Part shown: in pieces, positions 18,614 to 29,796 of the stretch
How the letters are laid out: each line of letters begins with the position of its first letter
How positions within the stretch are numbered: position 1 is the stretch's first letter
NCBI GenBank assembly: GCA_903889655.1
Contig: CAISYL010000080.1
Span: 1-63,048, forward strand
Reading direction: 5' to 3'
Length of the DNA stretch: 63,048 nt
Origin: an uncultured Alphaproteobacteria bacterium
GTDB lineage: Bacteria > Pseudomonadota > Alphaproteobacteria > Parvibaculales > Parvibaculaceae
Position numbers and translations under genes: made by a program
Notes under the pieces: model-generated
The model's input: the letters and a program-made list of their open reading frames with translations, nothing else
What the model was told of the DNA's origin: nothing
Database searches by the model: none

Positions 18614-19726
18614 ATGGCGCTTATCGAGCAAATAGAAATACTGATGGTGCCGCTCGCGCCGAAGACGCTGCGAACCGACGCGATCCAGAGCTTCGTCTGT
18701 CAGGAGACGATCATCGCGCGCATCTGGGACGCGGATGGCGCGGTCGGGACCGGATATTCCTACACGATCGGCACCGGCGGCTCCTCGATTTTGCGGCTTC
18801 TCGCGGATCATCTGGGACCCCGCATCGTGGGCCGGGATGCGGACGAGATCGAGGGTATCTGGAACGATCTCAAATTCCACACGCATGCGACGACGGTCGG
18901 CGCCATCACATCGCTGGCGCTGGCCGCCATCGATACGGCGTTGTGGGATCTGCGCGCGCGGCGCGCGCGGTTGCCATTGTGGAAGCTTGCGGGCGGCGCG
19001 AGGGACCGCGCGCCGCTCTATACGACTGAAGGAGGCTGGCTGCATCTCTCGGCCGAAGCGCTGGTCGAGGATGCCCTGGAGGCGAGGCGGCTCGGCTTCA
19101 GCGGCGCCAAGGTCAAGATCGGCAAGCCGAGCGCGGCGGAAGACGTGCGGCGGATCGAATTGCTGCGGCTTGCGGTCGGCGACGAGTTTGACATTCTCAC
19201 GGACTGCAATCAGGTCTTCACCGTCGATGAGGCGATCCGGCGCGCGAGCATGCTCGAGCCTTACGATCTCGGCTGGATCGAGGAGCCGTTGCCGGCCGAC
19301 GATCTCGACGGACATATCCGGCTGAGCCGCTCGACATCGTCGCCGGTCGCCGTTGGCGAGTCCATTTATTCGATCCGCCATTTCCGCGAATACATGCAGA
19401 AGGGCGCCTGTTCGGTCGTTCAGGTCGATGCGGCACGGATCGGCGGCATTACGCCCTGGCTCAAGGTCGCGCATATGGCGGAGGGCTTCAACATGCCGGT
19501 TTGCCCGCACTTCCTGATGGAGCTGCACGTCTCGCTGGTCTGTGCGGTGCCGAACGGGCGGCGCGTCGAATATATCCCGCAGCTCGACGAGATCACGACA
19601 TCGCGGATGCGGATCGAGGATGGCCATGCGCTGGCGCCGGAAGAGCCCGGCCTCGGCATTGCCTGGGACTGGGACGCCATCAAGGACAGATGCGTCGAGG
19701 CGGTTGAGATCAGCGGCGAGCGGTGA
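18614..19726 (+). CDS. Second enolase-superfamily acid-sugar dehydratase/racemase (MR subgroup)
   Basis: A 370-residue mandelate-racemase-subgroup enzyme. It has the KVKIGK Lys base, metal-ligand strands DCNQVF, WIEEPL and VGESI, and the PHFLMELH His region. It is clearly different from the fuconate dehydratase at 14538 (shorter, with TDCNQ in place of VDANQ). The operon already has a dehydratase in the divergent gene. This one may dehydrate or epimerise another 6-deoxy or C4-epimeric sugar acid fed into the same lower pathway. ATG 18614 starts 11 bases after the lactonase stop. Substrate unknown; the fold and catalytic residues are clear. Confidence 0.85.
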   Translation: MALIEQIEILMVPLAPKTLRTDAIQSFVCQETIIARIWDADGAVGTGYSYTIGTGGSSILRLLADHLGPRIVGRDADEIEGIWNDLKFHTHATTVGAITSLALAAIDTALWDLRARRARLPLWKLAGGARDRAPLYTTEGGWLHLSAEALVEDALEARRLGFSGAKVKIGKPSAAEDVRRIELLRLAVGDEFDILTDCNQVFTVDEAIRRASMLEPYDLGWIEEPLPADDLDGHIRLSRSTSSPVAVGESIYSIRHFREYMQKGACSVVQVDAARIGGITPWLKVAHMAEGFNMPVCPHFLMELHVSLVCAVPNGRRVEYIPQLDEITTSRMRIEDGHALAPEEPGLGIAWDWDAIKDRCVEAVEISGER

Positions 19727-19733
19727 GGGAAGC

Positions 19734-21673
<1,940 letters not shown>

Positions 21674-21674
<1 letters not shown>

Positions 21675-23128
21675 TGCAGACGAAATATGAACCCACTCTG
21701 GAGTCGTTGAACTCCCGCGCCTTACCACAATGGTATGACGACGCGAAGTTCGGCATTTTCATTCATTGGGGAATGTTCGCCATACCGGGGTTCGCGGCGA
21801 AGGGCGGCAGCATTTCGGACGCATTCAAGAATGATTACGATCGAGCGGTCGCCATGACGCCCTATACGGAATGGTACTGGAATGCGATCAAAATTCCCGG
21901 CACGCCATCGGCGGAGTTCCACAAGAAAATGTATGGGAACGCGCCGTACCAATCCTTCAGGGAGCCGTTTCTCGAGGGATTGAAGCAGTGGGATCCGGCG
22001 CAATGGGCGGAAAGCTTCCGCGATGCCGGTGCGAAATATGTGGTGCTGGTGACGAAGCATCATGACGGCTTCAGCCTCTGGCCGAGCAAGGTCGCGAACC
22101 GGCACGAGGCGGGCTGGCACACGGAGCGCGATATCGTCGGTGAACTCGCGCGGGCCGTACGCGCGGCGGGCATGCGTTTCGGCGTTTATTATTCCGGCGG
22201 TATCGACTGGACTTTCAATCGTGAACCGCTCAGGACGATCACCGACTTCATGGGATCGATGCCGGGCGGCGACTACCCCGCCTACGCGATGGCGCAGACG
22301 CGCGAGTTGATCGAAAAATACGAGCCGAGCCTGCTCTGGAACGACATTTCCTGGCCGACGGATTTCGACGAGCTTCTCCACCTCTTCGCCGATTATTACA
22401 ACGCCGTGCCGGATGGCGTCGTCAACGATCGCTGGATCTGTGCGAGCCTCAGGGGCAAGATCATGCGCCTGAAGGCGGCGCGGCGCGTGATGGACTATTT
22501 CGCAAAGCGTCACATCCGCAAGAATCCGAAGGCGTTCGACGGCATCATTCCGGCCGTCGTGCCGCACAGCGATTTCCGCACACCGGAATATGCGCGTTTC
22601 CCGGATATCAAAAAGAAGAAGTGGGAAGCCACGCGCGGCATGAGCTATTCCTTCGGCTTCAACCGCAACGACCGCGACGAGGATTACGCTCCCGCCGAAC
22701 AGCTTCTGTCGGATTTCATCGACGGCGTCGCGAAGAACGGCAACCTGCTTCTGAATGTCGGGCCGCGGGCGACCGATGCGCAGATACCGGAAGAGCAATT
22801 GAGCCGGCTCCGGACATTCGGCGCCTGGATGCGCGTCAATGGCGAGGCGATCTATGGTACGCGGCCTTGGACGCGCGCTTCCGCCGAGACCGTGGACGGG
22901 CTGCCGGTCCGCTTTACGCGGAAGGGCGATACGCTCAATATCATTTTTCTGGGCAGCCCGAGCGGAACCGAATTCCGGATCAAGGATATTTCGCTTGCGG
23001 GCGAGGGGAAGCTTCTCGCCGATGGAAGCCCGGTCGTGCTGAAGACGGAAGGGAACGATCTTTTGCTCGGGTTCCGGTCTTCTCTCAAGGGGGATTTCGC
23101 GCCGGTGGTAAGCGTCAGGCTGTCCTGA
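21674..23128 (+). CDS. Alpha-L-fucosidase, GH29, no export signal
   Basis: A 484-residue GH29 enzyme. Residues 27-34 contain GIFIHWGM. TKHHDGFSLWPS is at 127-138. Asp224 in LWNDISWP aligns with the known GH29 nucleophile region. GNLLLNVGP lies in the C-terminal half of the barrel, followed by a short beta-domain. The N-terminus MQTKYEPTLESLNSR is hydrophilic with no signal peptide, so it should act in the cytoplasm on imported short fucosides and release L-fucose into the operon pathway. It is the last gene of the operon, overlapping the preceding stop by one base. Confidence 0.93.
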
Positions 23129-23180
23129 TCTTCGCGATATTCTGGAAAAATACCGGGCCGAATAAATTTCGCGGGCGGAC

Positions 23181-23209
23181 TTGACGCCTACGGAGTACTC
23201 ATCCATATG
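23181..23209 (+). promoter_or_regulatory. Candidate promoter/operator of the MarR-efflux operon
   Basis: TTGACG (23181-23186) and a weak -10 candidate CATATG (23204-23209) are 17 bases apart. The perfect 8-bp palindrome GAGTACTC (23193-23200) sits between them. A repressor bound there would block RNA polymerase, fitting MarR autoregulation. Confidence 0.45.
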
Positions 23210-23241
23210 TCTGCCTAAGCAATGATTGCCGGGGCAGGAAT

Positions 23242-23712
23242 ATGAGCAGACCTTATTATCGTCCGGAGACATATAGGGCGAAGACGGCCGTTTCCTACCT
23301 CATCCGGCGGGCGCACAATCTTATCCTGCCGAAATTCGAGGCGCTTTTTACCGCGCATGACTTCACCTTCACCCAATGGGTGGTGTTGATGCATCTGCGC
23401 GACGAGCTGGCCGATACCTGTTCCGAAATAGCGCGCAACATGCACCACGACAACGGGGCGCTCACGCGCATCGTCGACCAGCTCGAGGCGCGCGGCCTTG
23501 TCGAGCGGCATCGCTGCGAGATCGACCGCCGTGTGGTCAGGCTTTCATTGACGCCGGCGGGAAGGAAGACGGTCGACGCCCTCATTCCCGTCGCCACGGA
23601 TTATCTCAACGAAGTCATGGGCGGCTTCACGAAGGCGGAAGGGGACCAGCTGATCTCGCTGTTGACGCGCCTCGTCACGCGCATCGAGGAAGCCGACGAG
23701 GTGAAGGCATGA
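23242..23712 (+). CDS. MarR-family regulator of an efflux operon
   Basis: A 156-residue MarR-type winged-helix protein. The recognition region covers TCSEIARNMHHDNGALTRIVDQLEARGLVER, then the wing CEIDRRVVRLSLTPAGR. Such proteins are usually small-molecule-responsive repressors of drug efflux genes. The three following genes form a complete tripartite pump and the first overlaps this gene as ATGA, so autogenous control is likely. The start follows GGGGCAGGA. The inducing ligand is unknown. Confidence 0.9.
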   Translation: MSRPYYRPETYRAKTAVSYLIRRAHNLILPKFEALFTAHDFTFTQWVVLMHLRDELADTCSEIARNMHHDNGALTRIVDQLEARGLVERHRCEIDRRVVRLSLTPAGRKTVDALIPVATDYLNEVMGGFTKAEGDQLISLLTRLVTRIEEADEVKA

Positions 23713-25148
23713 GAAGCGCGATCACACTTGCCACACTGACGAGCCTTCTGCTCGGCGGATGCGTACTTCCACCATCGATCGAGCCGCAAGAGACGGCGCT
23801 TTCTCCGCAGGCGGTCGGCCTCGGAACCGAGGCTGCGCCGCAGGCGCCGAGTGCCTGGTGGAAGGCCTTCGGCGATCCGCAACTCGACGATCTCGTCGCG
23901 CGCGGTCTTGCACATAATCCGACGCTCGCGCAGGCGCTTGCCCAGATGAGGTCTGCGCAGGCGCAGACAGGCGTCGCACATTCGCAGACCTTGCCGCAGG
24001 TGACAATCGACGGTGAAGAGCAGCGCCAGCGCTTCAGCGGCACCTATATCTATCCGCCGCCCTATGCCGGCAACTGGAACTGGATGGGCGATCTCAACGC
24101 GAATCTTTCCTGGAACATCGACTTCTGGGGCAAGCAGGCGGCGCTCGTTGCGCAAGCGGGCTCCGAGGAAGAAGCGGCGCGGCTCGATGCCGAAGGCGCG
24201 CGGCTTGCGATCTCCGGCGCGCTCGTTCAGGCCTATATAGGGTTCGACCGCGCCTATGCGCTCGCCGATGTGGCGACGCAGACCGTGGCGCAACGTCAGC
24301 ATATTCTCGATCTCTCGCGCCAGCGCGTCAGCTACGGCCTCGACAGCAACGCCGAAGTCAGGGAGGCGGAGTCGCTGCTGGCCGCGGCGCGCGCGGCGGA
24401 AGAGCGGGCGACGGGCGACCGGGATCTCGCGCTTCACGAGGTTGCCGCGCTTGCGGGCGAGGGCGCCAATGCCTATGCCGCCATCCATCGTCCGGCGCTC
24501 CGGCTCGAGGGCGCCCTGCCGTTGCCGACGGCTCTGCCGGCCGATCTCCTGAGCCGCCGGCCGGACGTGCTCGCCGCGCGGATGCGCGTCGAGGCGTCAT
24601 TGTCGGGGCGGAAGGCCGCCAAGGCGTCGTTCTATCCGGACGTCAATCTGATGGCTTTTGCAGGCTGGGCGGCCATCGGCCTCGATACGATGCTGCTGGC
24701 GCCGTCGCAGAATTACGGCGTCGGGCCGGCGATCCATCTGCCGATCTTCGACGGCGACAAGCTGAAGTCGCAATATATCGGCGCGACCGCCGACGTGGAC
24801 GCGGCCATCGCCGGCTATAATGCGGCGGTCGTTTCGGCCGTGCACAATGTCGCGGATCGCCTGACCGAGACGGGATCGCTGTCGCGGCAGCTCGCCGACG
24901 AGCGGCAGTCTCTCGATGCGGCGCGCGAAGCCTATCGTCTCGCCGAACGGCGTTACCGCGCGGGGCTCAGCACCTATCTCTCCGTGCTGAGTGCCGAGAC
25001 CCTTCTGCTCGATGCGCAGCAGCAGCAAGTCACCCTCGCGGCGGCGCAGGCGACGAACCGCATTCAGCTTCTTCTGGCCGTCGGTGGCGATTTTACGCCG
25101 CCCACGCAGAAAGCGGCGAGCAACGACACCACGACGAACTCTCAATAA
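23709..25148 (+). CDS. Outer-membrane efflux lipoprotein (NodT/OprM type)
   Basis: A 479-residue TolC-like channel. The N-terminus MRSAITLATLTSLLLGGC is a lipoprotein signal with the lipobox LGGC and lipidation at Cys18. Two outer-membrane-efflux repeats follow (about residues 60-250 and 265-460), including the family phrase LLSRRPDVLAARMRVE and the C-terminal YRAGLSTYLSVL. It should form the outer-membrane duct for the HlyD/MFS pair encoded next. The ATG overlaps the marR stop, and a longer frame from 23376 lies inside marR and is rejected. Twenty bases separate it from the fusion-protein gene. Confidence 0.92.
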   Translation: MRSAITLATLTSLLLGGCVLPPSIEPQETALSPQAVGLGTEAAPQAPSAWWKAFGDPQLDDLVARGLAHNPTLAQALAQMRSAQAQTGVAHSQTLPQVTIDGEEQRQRFSGTYIYPPPYAGNWNWMGDLNANLSWNIDFWGKQAALVAQAGSEEEAARLDAEGARLAISGALVQAYIGFDRAYALADVATQTVAQRQHILDLSRQRVSYGLDSNAEVREAESLLAAARAAEERATGDRDLALHEVAALAGEGANAYAAIHRPALRLEGALPLPTALPADLLSRRPDVLAARMRVEASLSGRKAAKASFYPDVNLMAFAGWAAIGLDTMLLAPSQNYGVGPAIHLPIFDGDKLKSQYIGATADVDAAIAGYNAAVVSAVHNVADRLTETGSLSRQLADERQSLDAAREAYRLAERRYRAGLSTYLSVLSAETLLLDAQQQQVTLAAAQATNRIQLLLAVGGDFTPPTQKAASNDTTTNSQ

Positions 25149-25168
25149 TCAGCCCATCGGGTCATCAT

Positions 25169-26353
25169 ATGAGCTACGATTCAAGCGTTCTTGGAAGAGG
25201 AACCCCCCGCCAGCGCGGCCTCGTCCTACTCGGCATCGTCGTCATTCTCGGCCTGTTGGCCTGGGCGGCGCATTGGCTGATCTTCGGGCGGCATTTCCAG
25301 ACAACGGACGACGCCTATGTTGCGGGCGACGTTGTGCAGATCACCAGCGAGCAGCCCGGTACCGTACAGTTGCTGAGCGCCGACGACACGCAATCGGTGA
25401 AGCGCGGGCAGTTGCTCATCACGCTCGATCCATCGAGCGTCGACATCGCGCTGCAATCGGCGGAAGCCGATCTTGCCCGGACAGTGCGGCAGGTGCGCGC
25501 CCAGTTCGCCAAGGCCGACGGTTTGCGCGCCGACATCGCGCAGCGCGAAGTCGCCGTGCGGCAGGCCGAAAGCGATCTCAAGCGGCGGCGCTCGCTTGCC
25601 AGCGACGGGGCGGTTTCCGGGGAAGAGCTCGCGCATGCGCGTGACACGGTGACGGCGATGGAGGCATCGCTCTCGTCCGCGAAGGAACAGCTCAACGCGA
25701 CGCTTGCCTCGATTGACGGCACGACGATCTCGACCAATCCCGACGTGTTGGCGGCGGCGGCGCGGGTTCGCGACGCGGCGCTCGGCGTCCGGCGAACGCG
25801 TATCGTTTCGCCGGTCGACGGGCTCGTCGCGCGGCGGACGGTTCAGCTCGGCCAGCATGTCGCCGCGGGAACGCCGCTGATGGCGGTCGTTCCGCTCGGT
25901 GGCGTCTGGGTCGACGCGAATTTCAAGGAAGGACAACTTGAAGATGTCCGGATCGGCCAGCCTGTGACGCTGAAGGCCGACATCTATGGCGGCGATGTCA
26001 CCTATCATGGTCGCGTCGTCGGCGTGTCCGCCGGCAGCGGCAATGCCTTCGCGCTGCTCCCGCCGCAAAACGCGTCCGGCAACTGGATCAAGATCGTCCA
26101 GCGCCTGCCGGTGCGCATCGAGCTCGATCCGGCCGAAGTGAAGGCGCATCCGCTACGTGTCGGCATGTCGATCACGGCGAGCGTCGACGTCGCCGATACA
26201 TCCGGGCCGCTGGTTTCGGAGCAGGTACGTTCCGTGCCCTTGCCGGAACGGCCGCGCGACGACCGCGACGCGGGCATCGAGCAGGCGATCGAGCGCATCG
26301 TCGCCGCCAATAGCGGTCTCAATGCGACTTCCGCCTCGGCGCAGGTGCCATGA
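25169..26353 (+). CDS. EmrA-type membrane fusion protein (HlyD family)
   Basis: A 394-residue periplasmic adaptor. One N-terminal transmembrane helix covers about residues 18-40, then a biotinyl-lipoyl half-motif (DDAYVAGDVVQITSEQPGTV), a long alpha-hairpin at about 85-200, the second lipoyl half (SPVDGLVARRTVQLGQHV), and a beta-barrel starting VWVDANFKEGQL. It links an inner-membrane MFS pump to the outer-membrane channel. Its stop overlaps the start of the MFS gene as ATGA. The set matches EmrAB-TolC. Confidence 0.92.
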   Translation: MSYDSSVLGRGTPRQRGLVLLGIVVILGLLAWAAHWLIFGRHFQTTDDAYVAGDVVQITSEQPGTVQLLSADDTQSVKRGQLLITLDPSSVDIALQSAEADLARTVRQVRAQFAKADGLRADIAQREVAVRQAESDLKRRRSLASDGAVSGEELAHARDTVTAMEASLSSAKEQLNATLASIDGTTISTNPDVLAAAARVRDAALGVRRTRIVSPVDGLVARRTVQLGQHVAAGTPLMAVVPLGGVWVDANFKEGQLEDVRIGQPVTLKADIYGGDVTYHGRVVGVSAGSGNAFALLPPQNASGNWIKIVQRLPVRIELDPAEVKAHPLRVGMSITASVDVADTSGPLVSEQVRSVPLPERPRDDRDAGIEQAIERIVAANSGLNATSASAQVP

Positions 26354-27915
26354 GCGGCGCCCCCACCAGTTCGGGGGGAAGCGCCGGGCCGCAGCCGCTT
26401 CATGGCGGCGCGCTGGCGTTGACCTCGGTGGCGCTTGCGCTCGGCACCTTCATGCAGGTGCTCGACACGACCATCGCGAACGTCTCCATTCCGACGATTG
26501 CCGGCAATCTGGGCGTGAGCGCCGATCAGGGGACATGGGTCATTACGTCCTTTGCGGTGTCGAACGGTATCGCCGTGCCGCTGACCGGCTGGGTGATGCG
26601 GCGCTACGGCGCGGTGCGGACTTTCGTCGTCTCGGTGCTGCTTTTCACGGTCGCGTCGCTGCTCTGCGGCATTGCGTGGAACCTGTCGAGCCTCGTTTTC
26701 TTCCGTGTGCTGCAGGGTGCGGCGTCGGGACCGATGATCCCCGGTTCGCAGGCGCTGCTGCTCGCCATCTTTCCGCCGTCCAAGCGTGGAACGGCGCTGG
26801 CCATCTGGTCGATGACGACGCTGGTCGCGCCGATCTGCGGACCGATCCTCGGCGGCTACATCTCCGACAATTATTCATGGTCGTGGATATTCTTCATCAA
26901 TATTCCGGTCGGCCTTCTCTGCGCCGTCATCTGCTGGCGGAGTCTCGGCCGCAGCGAGACGGCGACGCAGAAGCTACCTATCGACATGATCGGTCTCTCG
27001 CTTCTCGTCGTCTGGGTCGGGGCGCTGCAGGTGATGCTCGACACCGGCAAGGATGCGGACTGGTTCGCCTCGACGCAGATCATCGTGCTGACGCTCGTTG
27101 CCGCCATCGGCTGCGTCGCGTGGGTCATCTGGGAAGTCACGGAGAAGCATCCGATCGTCGACCTGTCGCTTTTCGCCAACAGGAACTTCGCGCTCGGCGT
27201 CGTCGCATCGGCGCTGGCCTATGCGGTGTTCTTCGGCAATGTCGTCATCCTGCCGCTGTGGCTGCAACAGCAAATCGGCTATACGGCTACCTGGGCGGGG
27301 CTCGTTGCGGCACCGAGCGGCGTGGTCGCGGTCGTGTTGACGCCGCTCGCTGCCCGGATCATGTCGCGCATCGATGCACGCTGGACGGCGAGTTTTTCGT
27401 TCATCATGTTTTCGGTATCCTATTTCATGCGTGCGGGCCTCACTTCCGATGCGAGCTTCGGCGCTTTCGTTCTGCCGCTGCTGGTGCAGGGCGTCGCCAT
27501 GAGCTTCTTCTTCGTGGCGTTGCTGACGATCGCGCTCAACGGCATCGATCCGCAGCGCATACCGGCGGCGTCCGGCCTCTATAACTTCATCCGCATCACG
27601 GCGGGCAGTTTCGCGACTTCGCTCACCACAACGCTGTGGGACAGACGCGAGGCGCTGCATCAGAGCCGGTTGGCGGAGGCATCGAGCATCTACGATCCGA
27701 CCATGCAGAATGCGCTGGCGACGCTGCATGGGATCGGCGTTCCCGATACGCAGGCGATTGCCATTCTGACGCGCAACCTTATCGGACAGGCCTATCTGCT
27801 CGCGTCCGACGATTATTTCTGGCTGTCGGGGTGGCTCGTGCTTCTGCTGATCGGGCTCGTCTGGGGTGCGCGTCGTTCGCTGAGCGGCGGGCCTGTGGTC
27901 GGCGGCGGCGACTGA
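26350..27915 (+). CDS. EmrB-type MFS drug exporter (DHA2, 14 TM)
   Basis: A 521-residue DHA2-family exporter. Motif C-like LDTTIANVSIPTIAGNLG opens helix 1, the motif A region MRRYGAVRTF follows helix 2, and about 14 hydrophobic segments fit the family. It should expel hydrophobic toxicants by proton antiport with the upstream EmrA and OprM-like partners. It ends the operon. Its stop lies only 3 bases from the stop of the convergent CoA-transferase gene, leaving no room for a separate terminator. Confidence 0.92.
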   Translation: MSGAPTSSGGSAGPQPLHGGALALTSVALALGTFMQVLDTTIANVSIPTIAGNLGVSADQGTWVITSFAVSNGIAVPLTGWVMRRYGAVRTFVVSVLLFTVASLLCGIAWNLSSLVFFRVLQGAASGPMIPGSQALLLAIFPPSKRGTALAIWSMTTLVAPICGPILGGYISDNYSWSWIFFINIPVGLLCAVICWRSLGRSETATQKLPIDMIGLSLLVVWVGALQVMLDTGKDADWFASTQIIVLTLVAAIGCVAWVIWEVTEKHPIVDLSLFANRNFALGVVASALAYAVFFGNVVILPLWLQQQIGYTATWAGLVAAPSGVVAVVLTPLAARIMSRIDARWTASFSFIMFSVSYFMRAGLTSDASFGAFVLPLLVQGVAMSFFFVALLTIALNGIDPQRIPAASGLYNFIRITAGSFATSLTTTLWDRREALHQSRLAEASSIYDPTMQNALATLHGIGVPDTQAIAILTRNLIGQAYLLASDDYFWLSGWLVLLLIGLVWGARRSLSGGPVVGGGD

Positions 27916-27918
27916 CGC

Positions 27919-29766
27919 TTAACGTGCGAGAGCACCGTGGAGCAGGGTGGCGTAGAAACGATCCGTGAAATTCCGCGGACGATCGAGTCCTATGCGCGCG
28001 AGGCATTCGCGGGCCTCGGCGGAGGGCGTCATCGAGAGCCCGCGCAGGAGAAGCGGTACGAGCTTCGACGGGGATTCCGAGGCGGCTTTCAATGTCTGCA
28101 ATGCCGGCAGCAGCCGTAGTTCCGTATCGGTGAAATCGGTGCCGAAGGGGAAGGGCGAGAGCAGCCCGCTTTCGTGCATGGCGCCCAACGCCTTTTCAAT
28201 TCGCGCCGGCGTATTGGCGCGAAAGGCCGCAGGAATTTCGTAGCTTGCTTCGATCTTGCCGATTTTCTTCGCTTCGGTCAGCAGGCCTGTCTGAAAGCGT
28301 GAATCGGTAATCGCCAGCATGGAGGCAATGCAATCGCGGTCGGTTTTTCCGCGCAGGTCCGCGACACCATATTCGGTGACGACGATATCGCGCAGATGGC
28401 GCGGGATCGTCGTGTGGCCGTAGGACCAGCGGATATTCGAAATGACCTTGCCGCCGCTTTCGCGGGTCGACCGCAGGGTGATGATCGAGCGGGCGTCTTC
28501 GAGCGCAAAAGCCTGGGCAACGAAATTATACTGTCCGCCGACGCCGCTGACGATGCGGCCGTCATCGAGCCCGTCCGAGACGATGTCGCCCAGCAAGGTC
28601 GCCATCATCGCGCTGTTGATGAACCTTCCGCCGACGCGAGCGCGGCGCTTTTCTTCCTCGTTGCCGTAGAGTTCGTTGACATAGGAGATCGGCTTCATGT
28701 GGATCTTTGCGCGCATCTCTTCGGGCATGTCACGCAACGCCTTGTAGAAGCTCTTCGGGCCGACGAAGAAGCCGCCATGGAGAACGGCGCCGTCGACTTC
28801 GCGCTTCAGCACGCCCGCCTTTATGAGTTCGAGGAAGGAGTCGACCAGCATCTCGCTCGAACCGAATAGCCCTTTATCGAAGGGAGCGTCATATGTCTGG
28901 CGACCGGGCCCTTCGGCAGTCTCCAACGCCTGTGCGGCGTTGCAATAGGCCACATTGTCGTGATGCCGGAGGATGAGACCGCGCGCGACGGCATCGCCCA
29001 TCGAGCCGATGCCGATCTGGAGCGTCCCGCCGTCGGGGACGAGCCGTGCGACGTGAAGACCGACGGCATAGTCGGCGATGCCGACCGGCTCCTTGGGCGG
29101 CGCGAAAAGCGGAAAGTCGGTAGCGGGACTTTCCAGGACGTGACTGAAGGCCGAGGCCGGCAGTTCCGCCTCGTGGCCGAGATAGGGAAGCTCGCTGTTC
29201 ACCTGGCCGATGAAAAGGAAATCCGCCTTGCCGGCTTCACGGGCCGCGAGAAGATCGAGCGTGATATCGGTGTTGGAACTGACGCTGTAATGCGTGCCGG
29301 CGGGATGCTTCGCGACGAGTTGCCCGACCACATTTGCGCCGCGATCGAGAATGTAGCGCAGCGCATGGGTGTAGTTGGCGGAGATATAACCTTGCTGCGC
29401 CCGGGGGACATTGAGCCAGCGGCCGGCCAGGAAGAAGAATTCGTTGATTTCGATATTCGCCGGCAAGGTGCCGGCGCGGAGCGCCTTCGCATAGGCAAGG
29501 TCGGGATAGCCGCCGAAGAGACGCTCGACGAGTGGGCCGGTGAAGCGCCGCTCGAGATCGCTTGAAGCCTGCGGCTTTTCGAGCGTCAGCGCCGTGAATA
29601 TCTGGAGCGCGATGGAGGGGTCTGCGGCCGCGCGGGCGAAAAGCGCGTTGGCGACGTGGTTAGCCTTGCCGAGGCCGAGAGGCAGCGCGAGCACAATCCG
29701 CTTGCCGACCTTCGCAATGATGTCGTCCGCGAGCGCTTCCGGATCGCTGAATGGCTGCGGCATCAT
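27919..29766 (-). CDS. Acetyl-CoA hydrolase/CoA-transferase family protein
   Basis: A 615-residue protein of the acetyl-CoA hydrolase/4-hydroxybutyrate CoA-transferase family, with a GIGSMGDAVA loop and the catalytic Glu region KGLFGSSEMLVDSF near residue 300. The C-terminal domain carries GVGGQYNFV and EYGVADLRGKTD. It transfers or hydrolyses CoA on a short acyl group. It is about 100-150 residues longer than classical two-domain members, with an additional C-terminal tail. It is 30 bases downstream of the fadE-like gene on the same strand, so it probably recycles CoA or acetate during fatty acid oxidation. The acyl specificity cannot be read. Confidence 0.85.
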   Translation of the reverse strand: MMPQPFSDPEALADDIIAKVGKRIVLALPLGLGKANHVANALFARAAADPSIALQIFTALTLEKPQASSDLERRFTGPLVERLFGGYPDLAYAKALRAGTLPANIEINEFFFLAGRWLNVPRAQQGYISANYTHALRYILDRGANVVGQLVAKHPAGTHYSVSSNTDITLDLLAAREAGKADFLFIGQVNSELPYLGHEAELPASAFSHVLESPATDFPLFAPPKEPVGIADYAVGLHVARLVPDGGTLQIGIGSMGDAVARGLILRHHDNVAYCNAAQALETAEGPGRQTYDAPFDKGLFGSSEMLVDSFLELIKAGVLKREVDGAVLHGGFFVGPKSFYKALRDMPEEMRAKIHMKPISYVNELYGNEEEKRRARVGGRFINSAMMATLLGDIVSDGLDDGRIVSGVGGQYNFVAQAFALEDARSIITLRSTRESGGKVISNIRWSYGHTTIPRHLRDIVVTEYGVADLRGKTDRDCIASMLAITDSRFQTGLLTEAKKIGKIEASYEIPAAFRANTPARIEKALGAMHESGLLSPFPFGTDFTDTELRLLPALQTLKAASESPSKLVPLLLRGLSMTPSAEARECLARIGLDRPRNFTDRFYATLLHGALAR

Positions 29767-29796
29767 GCGGTGCCTTTCGGGCGCCGCGATGCGGGA